Shown here: positions 15,494 to 22,774 of the stretch, piece after piece
Layout of the letters: each line of letters begins with the position of its first letter
Numbering within the stretch: the stretch's first letter is position 1
Assembly: GCA_934699585.1 (NCBI GenBank)
Contig: CAKUWY010000010.1
Coordinates: forward strand, 54,855 to 118,854
Origin: an uncultured Fibrobacter sp.
GTDB lineage: Bacteria > Fibrobacterota > Fibrobacteria > Fibrobacterales > Fibrobacteraceae
Direction of reading: 5' to 3'
Length of the DNA: 64,000 nucleotides
Notes under the pieces: model-generated
What the model was told of the DNA's origin: nothing
Databases searched by the model: none
The model's input: only the letters and a program-made list of their open reading frames with translations
Program-made: the position numbers and the translations under genes

Positions 15494-15638
15494 AAAAAAA
15501 GCCCCCAAGGCGAGCGAAACGTTGATGCTTGCATCAACACTTCCGAGCCGCTGGGCTTTGTGCTAAAAGCACAAAAGCCGTATTTCCATAGCCCGCAACC
15601 TGAAATGGCTGCTATGGGATATAGAAATACGACTTTTC
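15494..15638 (-). ncRNA. candidate structured leader RNA/attenuator upstream of RhuM-PLD
   Basis: Reading the minus strand from the predicted start at about 15638. P1: bases 15637-15624 pair with 15586-15573 (14 pairs, one G-U that is a mismatch on the plus strand). Inside it, CCATAGC pairs with GCTATGG (15617-15611 with 15592-15586; one base at 15586 is shared with P1). Hairpin 2: 15579-15568 with 15564-15554 (GGCTTT.TGTGCT / AGCACA.AAGCC). A palindromic hairpin GTTGATGC/GCATCAAC lies at 15538-15521. Terminator: AAAGCCC (15559-15553) with GGGCTTT (15504-15498), then T7. GGCTTTT is shared by P1 and hairpin 2, and AAAGCC by hairpin 2 and the terminator, giving switch-like alternatives. I recognise no known RNA family. 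Confidence 0.6.
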
Positions 15639-15644
15639 GGGGGT

Positions 15645-15673
15645 AATATACAAAAAGAGGATTGGGAAAGCAA
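15645..15673 (-). promoter_or_regulatory. promoter of the candidate leader RNA
   Basis: Minus strand: TTGCTT (15673-15668), a 17-base spacer and TATATT (15650-15645). The expected start is about seven bases further on, at 15638, which is the first base before helix P1. Confidence 0.6.
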
Positions 15674-15688
15674 TTTTTTAGTGATTTC

Positions 15689-15719
15689 GTCATCCTGAGC
15701 CGTTAGGCGAAGGATCCAG
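15689..15719. repeat. GTCA palindromic repeat, subfamily B
   Basis: GTCATCCTGAGCCGTTAGGC followed by GAAGGATCCAG. It separates the two structured intergenic blocks. Confidence 0.75.
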
Positions 15720-15747
15720 ACCCGCTTTTTTAACAAAACTCTCCCTC

Positions 15748-16000
15748 GATGTGGGCCTTCCCTCGCTCACAGGGACTCACTTCGTTCGACTGTTCACTCG
15801 GGAAGCCCACATCTCGGTCGAAAAACACAAAAAACTGCTCTGGTTCACGAGTGTTTTGCGGTAAAGACCTGTTTTTACAGGTAAGAGCAGTTCTTGCGGG
15901 AGGAAACTCTTGTGACTGTTAGTCCCTGCGAGTTTCCGCCGAGAGTTTTCCATAGACACCCAATATTCCAGCTTGGAATATCGAAAAATGGCATTTTTCG
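15748..16000. other. hairpin-dense non-coding block
   Basis: Five inverted repeats in about 250 bases. GATGTGGGCCTTCCC (15748-15762) pairs with 15800-15813. AACTGCTCT (15833-15841) pairs with AGAGCAGTT (15884-15892), enclosing ACCTGT-TTTT-ACAGGT. GGAAACTC (15902-15909) pairs with GAGTTTCC (15930-15937). ATATTCCA-GCT-TGGAATAT is at 15963-15981. CGAAAAAT-GGC-ATTTTTCG is at 15982-16000. On the minus strand the second hairpin is followed by TTTTTGTGTTTTT, like a terminator. No convincing ORF explains it. Confidence 0.55.
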
Positions 16001-16009
16001 AGAAAACAC

Positions 16010-16036
16010 TTGACTTTGTTTTTTTTTGTTTACATT
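16010..16036 (+). promoter_or_regulatory. promoter of the DUF2971-like gene
   Basis: TTGACT (16010-16015), a 15-base T-rich spacer and TACATTTG (16031-16038). The last matches the TAnnTTTG pattern of Bacteroidetes-type promoters. The ATG follows at 16071. Confidence 0.45.
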
Positions 16037-16070
16037 TGAGAGGCGGTGTTGAATTAGTAATGAGGTGTTT

Positions 16071-17306
16071 ATGGGAAAGAAATATAGGGTGACGTATCAA
16101 AACGGGAATACTTATCATTTGGTGTTCTCTTCAAATATTTCATGGTCTGAACGAGTTCTAGAGATGCTGGAAAAGAGGAGCATCTGTTTTAATAAGGATG
16201 GGACACCCGTATGTATATCGAAGCAAGAAGACTTTTCTCACAAAAACGAACTCGCTTCTATTCTTTTCATAAAGGGAGATGCTCCAAACTATCGGCATTT
16301 GTTTGTAAACAACGGGGAAGGGAATATTGCTCTAGATATGCTTGTACAGAAATTAGACGAGTTTAATTGTTCTAAGTCTTTTTCCATTACGGAATTATCT
16401 CCTGTGGATAGTCTCTCGGACGAGGATATTCCAAATGATGAAGACCCCCTCCCGAACATTCTAAACATCAAGGGTGCTCAAAAGCAACAGGTGGAAATTT
16501 TAAAAAATATGACCGTATATAGAGTCATGACAGTAGAACATTTTTTAGAATGGTGTGAATCTGGCCAAAATACGCTTGTACCTGTAGAATGGTGGAATGA
16601 CCCGTGGGAAAGGGCTTTGTTCAAGAATCACATGTTTTTAGGAAATAATCAGTATGTGTATATTGATGACTTCAGTTTCTACGGGCAATGTTGGTCCTAT
16701 GAGAAAGATGAATCTGATGCGACGTGGCGAATTTTTGAAGCCTGCAAAAACGATTGCGTTCGAATAGGGGTAAGTGCCTGGGATTTGTATGAATGCCTTT
16801 CAAAACAGGTTGACAAAGAGAATGAAGGTTATTCTTTGCATTCCTGTTTTGCCGGAAATGTTGAATATCTGGTGGATGAACAGATAAATCAAAGACTTTC
16901 AGAAATGAGATTTGGGGATTGCCTAAACAATTATGATTCGTCCCTGGTCAAAACTTTGTTTATAAAAAAGACGGCTTTTGAGCACGAAAAAGAATTTCGA
17001 ATTATTTACCATTACGTTAGCGGTGAAAGCTATGTTGATGATTCAGTTGGTTCAGATGCTTCGCCTTATTGTGGCGAAAGGATGTCTGTATTGGAACCTC
17101 AAGGTGATCTTGTTAAATATGACTTTCCTGTTTCGAAAATTAGGTCGGTCAAGATCGGTCCTCGTATTAGTCATTGCCCATGCGAATTAGAAAAAATAAA
17201 AATTGAATGTGATAAGTTGATGACGCAATTCAAACGAAATGGGGTTTGCTGCAACATACAAAGGTCAGAAATTTACGATTACCCGAACTTAAATGTCGGA
17301 TTCTAG
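16071..17306 (+). CDS. AT-rich protein with DUF2971-like C-terminal half
   Basis: 411 aa. Residues 1-145 match nothing I know. From about residue 150 the pattern resembles DUF2971 proteins: NMTVYRVMTVEHFLEWCESG, WWNDPWERALF, a CWSYEKDESDATWRIFEA core, CVRIGVS, and FEHEKEFRIIYHY (the K/E-E-R-I strand). DUF2971 proteins are often found in defence or mobile regions; the activity is unknown. Base composition is much more AT-rich than the neighbouring leu and gyr genes, suggesting transfer. The start at 16071 has GAGG five bases upstream. Confidence 0.6.
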   Translation: MGKKYRVTYQNGNTYHLVFSSNISWSERVLEMLEKRSICFNKDGTPVCISKQEDFSHKNELASILFIKGDAPNYRHLFVNNGEGNIALDMLVQKLDEFNCSKSFSITELSPVDSLSDEDIPNDEDPLPNILNIKGAQKQQVEILKNMTVYRVMTVEHFLEWCESGQNTLVPVEWWNDPWERALFKNHMFLGNNQYVYIDDFSFYGQCWSYEKDESDATWRIFEACKNDCVRIGVSAWDLYECLSKQVDKENEGYSLHSCFAGNVEYLVDEQINQRLSEMRFGDCLNNYDSSLVKTLFIKKTAFEHEKEFRIIYHYVSGESYVDDSVGSDASPYCGERMSVLEPQGDLVKYDFPVSKIRSVKIGPRISHCPCELEKIKIECDKLMTQFKRNGVCCNIQRSEIYDYPNLNVGF

Positions 17307-17310
17307 TACC

Positions 17311-17316
17311 TATAAT
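17311..17316 (+). promoter_or_regulatory. -10 box of the first tandem FISUMP gene
   Basis: TATAAT with TTAAAT 16 bases upstream (17289-17294, inside the preceding CDS end). SD GGGAG precedes the ATG at 17349. Confidence 0.5.
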
Positions 17317-17348
17317 GCTCCATTTTTTTTTTTGTTGGGAGAAGTTTT

Positions 17349-18371
17349 ATGAACGTGTTAGAAAAAAAACTAATAGGATTGTCGCTCCTGTTTCTCGCAG
17401 CCTGCGGAAATTCCGGTGGAGGCGAGGAGGTCATGTCACCAGATAGCAGTGACATAGTGGCTGCTGAGGACTTTCCTAGCTGCACGGAGAACTGTGAAGG
17501 AAAATATATGGAGGAAGAACTCATCGAGTCTGATAATTCTGCTACATTGTCTTTTTCTTCCAGTTCCTGTAATGATGCCGTATTGTCTAGCTCTGTAGTT
17601 GTCTTTTCGTCATCGCCAGACTCTGAAGAATGTAATGGGCGTAGGTGTAGCTCTATTGCTATCTTTTCGTCATCTTCGTCATTGGGAGAGGCTTTAGTCA
17701 GCTCAAGTTCCATTGAATATGGGACCTTGACGGATTCACGTGATGGAAAGACCTACAGGACTGTTGTCATAGGCGTTCGGACTTGGATGGCGGAGAATCT
17801 GAATTATGAGACAGAGAATAGCTTTTGCTATGACGATGATCCGGATAACTGCGATAAGTATGGTCGACTGTACACATGGGCCGCTGCTGTGGATAGCGCA
17901 GGAATTTGGAGCGACGGGTGCAAGGGTTGCGGCTCTGGTTCTAAAGTGCATCCGGATTTGAGATATCCAAACCGCGGCGTTTGCCCAAGAAATTGGCATT
18001 TGCCTAGCAAAAGCGAATATATTAATTCGCTTGTCCTAGAAGTGGGTGGTTCTGCTCAGTCAGGAAAAATGCTGAAGACGTCATCCGGCTGGAATGGTTA
18101 TGACGGTTTTGACAGTTACGGTTTTTCCGCTCTTCCCTCTGGCTACAGAGATCCTGAAGGTGAATTTAAAAGAGTCTCCTCTGAAACTTTTTTTTGGAGT
18201 TCGACTGATCATGGAAATTTAGGGGGCACTTCCTGGCAAGATAATTTTGCTTACGCACTCAATATAGATTCTCGTGATGATCCTATTTTTAATGATGATG
18301 CTGTTTTTAATGATGGTGGTGAATTGAAGGCTTCTGCGTTTGCTGTTCGTTGCATCCACGATTGGTATTAG
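17349..18371 (+). CDS. FISUMP-domain lipoprotein
   Basis: 340 aa. The lipoprotein signal ends LLFLAACGNSGG (lipobox LAAC). A long low-complexity Ser/Asp/Glu linker (about 25-125, many SSS and FSSS runs) reaches one FISUMP domain (about 126-340): DSRDGKTYRTVVIG, WMAENLNYE, CYDDDPDNC, YGRLYTWAAA, WHLPSKSEY, GFSALPSGYR, FFWSSTD, FAVRCIHD. It is likely anchored in the outer membrane and surface exposed (inference). It is followed after 20 bases by a related two-domain gene, probably in one transcript. Confidence 0.87.
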   Translation: MNVLEKKLIGLSLLFLAACGNSGGGEEVMSPDSSDIVAAEDFPSCTENCEGKYMEEELIESDNSATLSFSSSSCNDAVLSSSVVVFSSSPDSEECNGRRCSSIAIFSSSSSLGEALVSSSSIEYGTLTDSRDGKTYRTVVIGVRTWMAENLNYETENSFCYDDDPDNCDKYGRLYTWAAAVDSAGIWSDGCKGCGSGSKVHPDLRYPNRGVCPRNWHLPSKSEYINSLVLEVGGSAQSGKMLKTSSGWNGYDGFDSYGFSALPSGYRDPEGEFKRVSSETFFWSSTDHGNLGGTSWQDNFAYALNIDSRDDPIFNDDAVFNDGGELKASAFAVRCIHDWY

Positions 18372-18391
18372 ATTCTGCGGAGATAAATACT

Positions 18392-20143
18392 ATGAATGCG
18401 TTCAATAGGTTAAAAACTAAAGTTGTTCTTCCATTAATGGCATGCCTCTTTTTATGTATTGTTGCATGCAGTGGTGATGATGCTCTTCCGTCTTCCGCTG
18501 TTGATGGGATATCTACGGATAGCATTTCTCCCAATACGGATGTTTTTTCTAGTAGTGACGCCATTGTGGATTGTGGAACAGGACTTTGTGTAAACTATGA
18601 TGCCAAATCCTCTTCCAGTATCATAGCTCCTGGCGGTAATAAGCAATCTAGTTCTAGTTCTGTACGCGCGGATTTTATGACAGATTCTCGCGATATGCAG
18701 ACCTACAGAATCGTCACTATCGGTTCTCAAATATGGATGGCGGAGAACTTGAATTTTAGTACCAATTCCAGTTTTTGCTATGAAAATAAACCTAGCCTTT
18801 GCGATAAGTATGGCCGTCTGTACACTTGGGCCGCTGCAATGGACAGTGCTGGGGTGTATTCAACAAATGGTAAAGGGTGCGGTCATAGATCAAGAAGTTG
18901 CGCCCCGATATACCCAGTTAGAGGGATTTGCCCAAGTGGTTGGCATTTGCCCAGCGATGAAGACTTTGGCATATTGTTCAATGCTGTTGGCGGGATGGAT
19001 AGTGCTGCCAAGGTGCTTAAATCTTCAACAGGATGGAAGAGGGATTCTTTTGGTTCTGAAGGTGTTGGAACAGATGATTTTGGCTTTTCTGTGTTATCAA
19101 CTGGATTTGCATTTAAAGCTAACTATGAAAGTTACAATGCATGGACATTTGTACGTGATAGTACATATTTGAATATTCTTGATTTTACAGATATTGGCGG
19201 GTCTGCTAATTTTTGGAGTTCGACTCCTTGTAATGTTGATGAAGATCCTTGTGTTGTTAATTCCGTAGATAACGTTTTTGGTAATATAATGTATGATGCT
19301 TACGTCATTAGTTTGTACAGTGAATTTGAATTTATTGCCTTCGGCTTTGACGAAGGGGTTCGCGGATATTCCATTCGTTGCCTTAAAGACTCAGGTTTTT
19401 CTTCCGGCATTGTCGCAAGTTCTTCCTCCAAAACAACTCCAAGTTCTTCTAGCTATAACGGCTGGAGTTGGGATGTACCGAGGGAAGCACGTCTGAATCC
19501 CGAAATCACTTACGGAGAAATGGTCGATAATCGCGACGGCAAGATTTACAAGACAGTCGTTATCGGCAATCAGACATGGATGGCGCAGAACCTGAATTAT
19601 GATCCGGGTTTTAGTGCTTGCTACGATGATAATCTGGATAACTGCGATGTGGCCGGTCGCCTTTACACCTGGACTGTTGCAATTGATACCGCAAAACTTG
19701 ATTCGGCATCAATATTTTGCGACTATTACAGAACCTGTACTCTGCCTGACACAGTGTATGGAGTTTGTCCGCCAGGCTGGCATTTGCCGAACATTGACGA
19801 ATGGATGACGCTTATCACTGCGGTGGGTGGCGAAGAGCAAGCTGGTAAAGTCCTTAAGTCACAAAGCGGCTGGGGCTGGTATAGTAATGGAAATGGCACG
19901 GATTCCTTTGGTTTTTCCGCTTTGCCTGCTGGCCTTAGAAAAATCAATAGTGGCCAGACATACAAATGGGGTGGCTATTTCGACGATGTCGGCGATTACG
20001 CGGGCTTCTGGAGTGCTGCTGAAAAAAGCAAAACACATGGTAGGGCTATTGTTTTGAATTATAATTTGGATGCCGCAGGCGTAGAAGCGTACGTTGATAA
20101 ACATTGGGCCATCTCAGTCCGTTGCGTTGAAAACTCCAACTAG
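18392..20143 (+). CDS. two-domain FISUMP lipoprotein
   Basis: 583 aa. The ATG at 18392 has GCGGAG upstream and gives a proper lipoprotein signal (MACLFLCIVACSGDD). A Ser-rich linker is followed by FISUMP domain 1 (about 90-330: DSRDMQTYRIVTIGSQIWMA, CYENKPSLC, WHLPSDEDFG, YSIRCLKD), another Ser-rich linker (SSSKTTPSSSSY), and domain 2 (about 365-583: DNRDGKIYKTVVIGNQTWMA, CYDDNLDNC, WHLPNIDEW, GFSALPAGLR, ISVRCVEN). The domains are closer to the neighbouring gene's domain than to 36446-37459, consistent with tandem duplication. Confidence 0.86.
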   Translation: MNAFNRLKTKVVLPLMACLFLCIVACSGDDALPSSAVDGISTDSISPNTDVFSSSDAIVDCGTGLCVNYDAKSSSSIIAPGGNKQSSSSSVRADFMTDSRDMQTYRIVTIGSQIWMAENLNFSTNSSFCYENKPSLCDKYGRLYTWAAAMDSAGVYSTNGKGCGHRSRSCAPIYPVRGICPSGWHLPSDEDFGILFNAVGGMDSAAKVLKSSTGWKRDSFGSEGVGTDDFGFSVLSTGFAFKANYESYNAWTFVRDSTYLNILDFTDIGGSANFWSSTPCNVDEDPCVVNSVDNVFGNIMYDAYVISLYSEFEFIAFGFDEGVRGYSIRCLKDSGFSSGIVASSSSKTTPSSSSYNGWSWDVPREARLNPEITYGEMVDNRDGKIYKTVVIGNQTWMAQNLNYDPGFSACYDDNLDNCDVAGRLYTWTVAIDTAKLDSASIFCDYYRTCTLPDTVYGVCPPGWHLPNIDEWMTLITAVGGEEQAGKVLKSQSGWGWYSNGNGTDSFGFSALPAGLRKINSGQTYKWGGYFDDVGDYAGFWSAAEKSKTHGRAIVLNYNLDAAGVEAYVDKHWAISVRCVENSN

Positions 20144-20235
20144 ACCGCACCATTAGCAGGCTAAAGTGTCAAGGGGTGGTGGATTTGCCGATTTGCTGAT
20201 ACTTTTGTCAAAAAAATGATTAGAAACACGGAGTT

Positions 20236-20442
20236 TTATTGGTGCTTGTTTCTAACCCTTTGTGTACAAGGTTGCAGGGCGCTTGTTTTATGCAACCTGT
20301 TTTTTTCGAGATGGCTTGGCAATAAATTTTGGTTCCATCTTTTCGGCTTTGACCTGCGTAAGGAACATGTTGATTTTGTTTTTTTTAATTTATCGGCATA
20401 CGGATTCTTTACCGCTTTGCTGAAGTCATAGTTGCTTTTCAT
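20236..20442 (-). pseudogene. antitoxin remnant, frameshifted at a poly-A tract
   Basis: The first 21 residues (MKSNYDFSKAVKNPYADKLK, then K) match the N-terminus of the common YDFSK...NPYxxKLKK ribbon-helix-helix/BrnA-type antitoxins, and AAGGAAG precedes the ATG. The reading frame meets a run of eight A (plus-strand T8, 20379-20386) and continues as unrelated sequence to 20236. Shifting one frame gives KNKINMFLTQVKAEKMEPKF and a stop at 20288. The usual DNA-binding part is missing in either frame. No toxin gene is adjacent. Confidence 0.5.
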
Positions 20443-20469
20443 GGTGACTTCCTTCTCGTTGCTCTCGCC

Positions 20470-21372
20470 TCATTTCCCGCTCATTTCCCGCGGGTGGAAC
20501 TGCCGGTGTTCCTGCTTGATGAATTCTTTATCAATATGCGTGTAGATTTGCGTGGTGCTGATGTCGGCATGGCCGAGCAGTTCTTGCAGTACACGTAAAT
20601 CCATGCCCGCTTCCAGGCAGTGGGTGGCAAAACTGTGCCTAAACGTGTGAGGCGAAACCTGCTTGGTTAGGTGGGCTGTGTGCTGCTGCACAATTTTCCA
20701 GGCTCCCATGCGGCTCATGGGCTTGCCTTTTGTGTTTAATATTATGTTGTCTGTAGTCGGATTTGTGCTTGGCCGACCGTGTTCTTCATCCTTGATCCAC
20801 GCTTTTAGATTCTCTTTTGCCTTAGCGCCCAAGGGGATCAGGCGCTGCTTGTTGCCCTTGCCTATGGGCATGAGCCACTCATTGTCCAGGTCCAGCTGCG
20901 AAAGCTTGATGCCGAGCGCTTCCGAGATGCGTAGCCCCGCACTGTACATGAGCTCGAAAAGGGCTGTATCCCTCAGCGGGTTCTTGCCGTTGGCCGCACT
21001 TTCGAAAACGCTGTCCACTTCTTCGCGGGTAAGGTATTCCGGCAGGTAGTGCCCGAGTTTCGGACGCTCCAGCATGGATTCCGTGCTGAAGTTGTACTCG
21101 CCCTGATTTTGCATGTACTTGAGGAACCCCCGCAGGCTAGAAAAATGCCTCGCTACGGAGGTGGGGGAGTATTCCGCACGGCTTGCGGTAAGGGTCAGGA
21201 ATTCGTCCAGTTTCTGGGGGGTGAGTTCTTTCAGGTCGATGCCGCCCTCGTCCAGCCAGGCGACAAAATGCCGCAGGTCTTCCTGGTAGCTCTGGATGGT
21301 CTTTGAGGAAAGGTTACGTTCCACTCCCAAGAAGGCCAGGTAGGTGTCCATGCGGTTCGTGTTGAGACTCAT
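20470..21372 (-). CDS. xerD: XerD-type tyrosine recombinase
   Basis: 300 aa, chromosome-dimer-resolution recombinase family. The N-terminal SAM-like core-binding domain (MDTYLAFLGVERNLSSKTIQ) is followed by the catalytic domain: Arg in SAGLRISEALG, Lys in GKGNKQRLIPLG, SPHTFRHSFATHCLEAG (His, Arg), LLGHADISTTQIYTH (His and nucleophile Tyr). It has housekeeping Xer length and no integrase-type extension. Of two nearby in-frame ATGs, 21372 is preferred because a TATATT box (21384-21379) ends six bases before it and directly abuts the other (21378). Confidence 0.88.
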   Translation of the reverse strand: MSLNTNRMDTYLAFLGVERNLSSKTIQSYQEDLRHFVAWLDEGGIDLKELTPQKLDEFLTLTASRAEYSPTSVARHFSSLRGFLKYMQNQGEYNFSTESMLERPKLGHYLPEYLTREEVDSVFESAANGKNPLRDTALFELMYSAGLRISEALGIKLSQLDLDNEWLMPIGKGNKQRLIPLGAKAKENLKAWIKDEEHGRPSTNPTTDNIILNTKGKPMSRMGAWKIVQQHTAHLTKQVSPHTFRHSFATHCLEAGMDLRVLQELLGHADISTTQIYTHIDKEFIKQEHRQFHPREMSGK

Positions 21373-21389
21373 GGCCATAATATAAATTA

Positions 21390-21417
21390 GACGAAAGACG
21401 AAAGACGAAAGACGAAG
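21390..21417. repeat. GACGAAA heptamer tandem repeat
   Basis: Four copies of GACGAA(A/G) in a row between the xerD promoter and the tRNA promoter. A simple-sequence tract of this type could vary in copy number. Confidence 0.7.
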
Positions 21418-21449
21418 GAAATTTTTTTGAAAAAAAACAGAAAAATATC

Positions 21450-21478
21450 TTGACAGCGGCCCCGCCCTTTTCTATAAT
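21450..21478 (+). promoter_or_regulatory. consensus promoter of tRNA-Lys
   Basis: TTGACA (21450-21455), a 17-base spacer and TATAAT (21473-21478): exact sigma-70 consensus. Confidence 0.85.
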
Positions 21479-21499
21479 TGACCCCGTCCAAGCGACAAT

Positions 21500-21572
<73 letters not shown>

Positions 21573-21574
21573 CT

Positions 21575-21608
21575 AAATGCCGAAATTCGCAAGATTTCGG
21601 CATTTTTT
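21575..21608 (+). terminator. terminator after tRNA-Lys
   Basis: AAATGCCGAAAT (21575-21586) pairs with ATTTCGGCATTT (21594-21605), followed by more T. Confidence 0.88.
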
Positions 21609-21615
21609 TGTATTA

Positions 21616-21740
21616 ATTCGCCTATTCGCATACGCTTGCGTATGCGCTCACGCTCATAATAGCCTTCCGGAAGATCAAGCCTAAGGATAAGGCGAATATG
21701 AGCGTGCAAGGAGAGTCTTAGGGAGGGCTAGGCCCTCCCT
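21616..21740. other. structured intergenic element with interleaved helices
   Basis: ATTCGCCTAT (21616-21625) is complementary to ATAAGGCGAAT (21687-21697). CACGCTCATA (21649-21658) is perfectly complementary to TATGAGCGTG (21697-21706). The two pairings cross, so they form a pseudoknot or alternative folds. A hairpin CGCATACG-CTTG-CGTATGCG is at 21627-21646, and GGGAGGGC-TAG-GCCCTCCC follows near 21720-21739. The last part (GTCTTAGGGAGGGC...GCCCTCCCT) recurs at 34408-34434. Confidence 0.5.
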
Positions 21741-21756
21741 AGTTGCTTTTTAACCA

Positions 21757-21784
21757 GGGGCTGTGGTTTTGCCCCCTTTTTTTA
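21757..21784 (+). terminator. terminator-like hairpin
   Basis: GGGGC...GCCCC followed by T7, just before the TATCTT box (21787-21792) of the nucleotidyltransferase gene. Confidence 0.6.
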
Positions 21785-21850
21785 TGTATCTTTCGGGTGT
21801 AAGCACCTTTGCCGCTGACCGCGGCAAAGTTTTTGTGTCAAGGATTTTTT

Positions 21851-22774
21851 ATGAAGATTGTACTGCCGGTTGCCGGTAGCGGGGTTCGCCTCCGTCCATA
21901 TACCGAAGATCGCCCCAAGTGTTTGTTGCCCGTCGCGGGCAAGACCATTATTGACTGGATTGTAGAAGACTCCCTCCCGCTGGAGCCTTCCGAGACGATT
22001 TTTATTACGGGCTACAAGGCCGACCAGATGGACGACTTCCTCAAAGACAGGGAATGCTGGGGCAAGACCCGCACCGTCCGTCAGGAGAACCCCCAGGGCT
22101 TGGGCGAGGCTATTTCCCTGGCGCTGCCTTTCGTGAACGACGACGAGCCCATGCTGATCATCTTGGGCGACACGCTGTTCGAGGCGGATCTGTCTATCCT
22201 TAAGAACGAAACGGAAAACGTGCTGTACACCTTCAAGGTGAAGGACCCCTCCCGCTTTGGCGTGGCCGTGACCGACGGAACCGGCTCTATCCAGAAACTG
22301 GTGGAAAAGCCCCAGGAGTTCGTCTCCGACGAGGCCATTGTGGGCATTTACTTTATCAAGGACGTGAAGGTCCTGAAGGAATCCCTGAAGTACCTGATGG
22401 ACAACAACGTCCGTACCAAGGATGAGTTCCAGCTGACCGACGCCCTGGAGATGATGCTCCAGAAGGGCTGCAAGTTCCATACGGCTCCGGTCAAGAAGTG
22501 GCTGGACTGCGGCCTGATTGAAACCTTGCTCGCTACTAACGCCGACGTTTTGAACCGGAACGACAACTCCAAGGATGCCTCTTTCCCGGGAACCACAGTC
22601 GAAGGTCCTTGCCATATCGGGAAAGACGTGGTCATCGAGAACTGCAAGATCGGGCCCAACGTGGCCGTAGGCGATGGCTGCGTGCTGAAGAACTGCTCCA
22701 TCAAGAACGCCATCCTGTGGGATTGCGTTCAGGTGAAGTACGGCTCCATTCAGGATACCATACTCCATAGATAA
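21851..22774 (+). CDS. sugar-1-phosphate nucleotidyltransferase
   Basis: 307 aa. The N-terminal Rossmann-like pyrophosphorylase domain has the activating signature MKIVLPVAGSGVRLRPYTED followed by RPKCLLPVAGK, then GLGEAISLA, ILGDTLFEADL (metal/nucleotide), VEKP and FQLTDALEMM. The C-terminal part (about 235-307) has left-handed beta-helix hexapeptide repeats (VEGPCHIGKDVVIENCKIGP). Such enzymes make NDP-sugars for glycans. Nucleotide and sugar are uncertain (RmlA/GlmU-like). The ATG at 21851 is preceded by AAGGA. Confidence 0.85.
   Translation: MKIVLPVAGSGVRLRPYTEDRPKCLLPVAGKTIIDWIVEDSLPLEPSETIFITGYKADQMDDFLKDRECWGKTRTVRQENPQGLGEAISLALPFVNDDEPMLIILGDTLFEADLSILKNETENVLYTFKVKDPSRFGVAVTDGTGSIQKLVEKPQEFVSDEAIVGIYFIKDVKVLKESLKYLMDNNVRTKDEFQLTDALEMMLQKGCKFHTAPVKKWLDCGLIETLLATNADVLNRNDNSKDASFPGTTVEGPCHIGKDVVIENCKIGPNVAVGDGCVLKNCSIKNAILWDCVQVKYGSIQDTILHR

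Noticed and set aside
15777..16118. 113-codon minus-strand frame across the hairpin block
   Set aside because: It is made of inverted-repeat sequence, lacks an SD at its start and resembles no family. The hairpins are the simpler explanation.
20216..20431. 71-codon plus-strand frame
   Set aside because: Opposes the antitoxin remnant, has no ribosome-binding site and an unusual Cys/Phe-rich composition.
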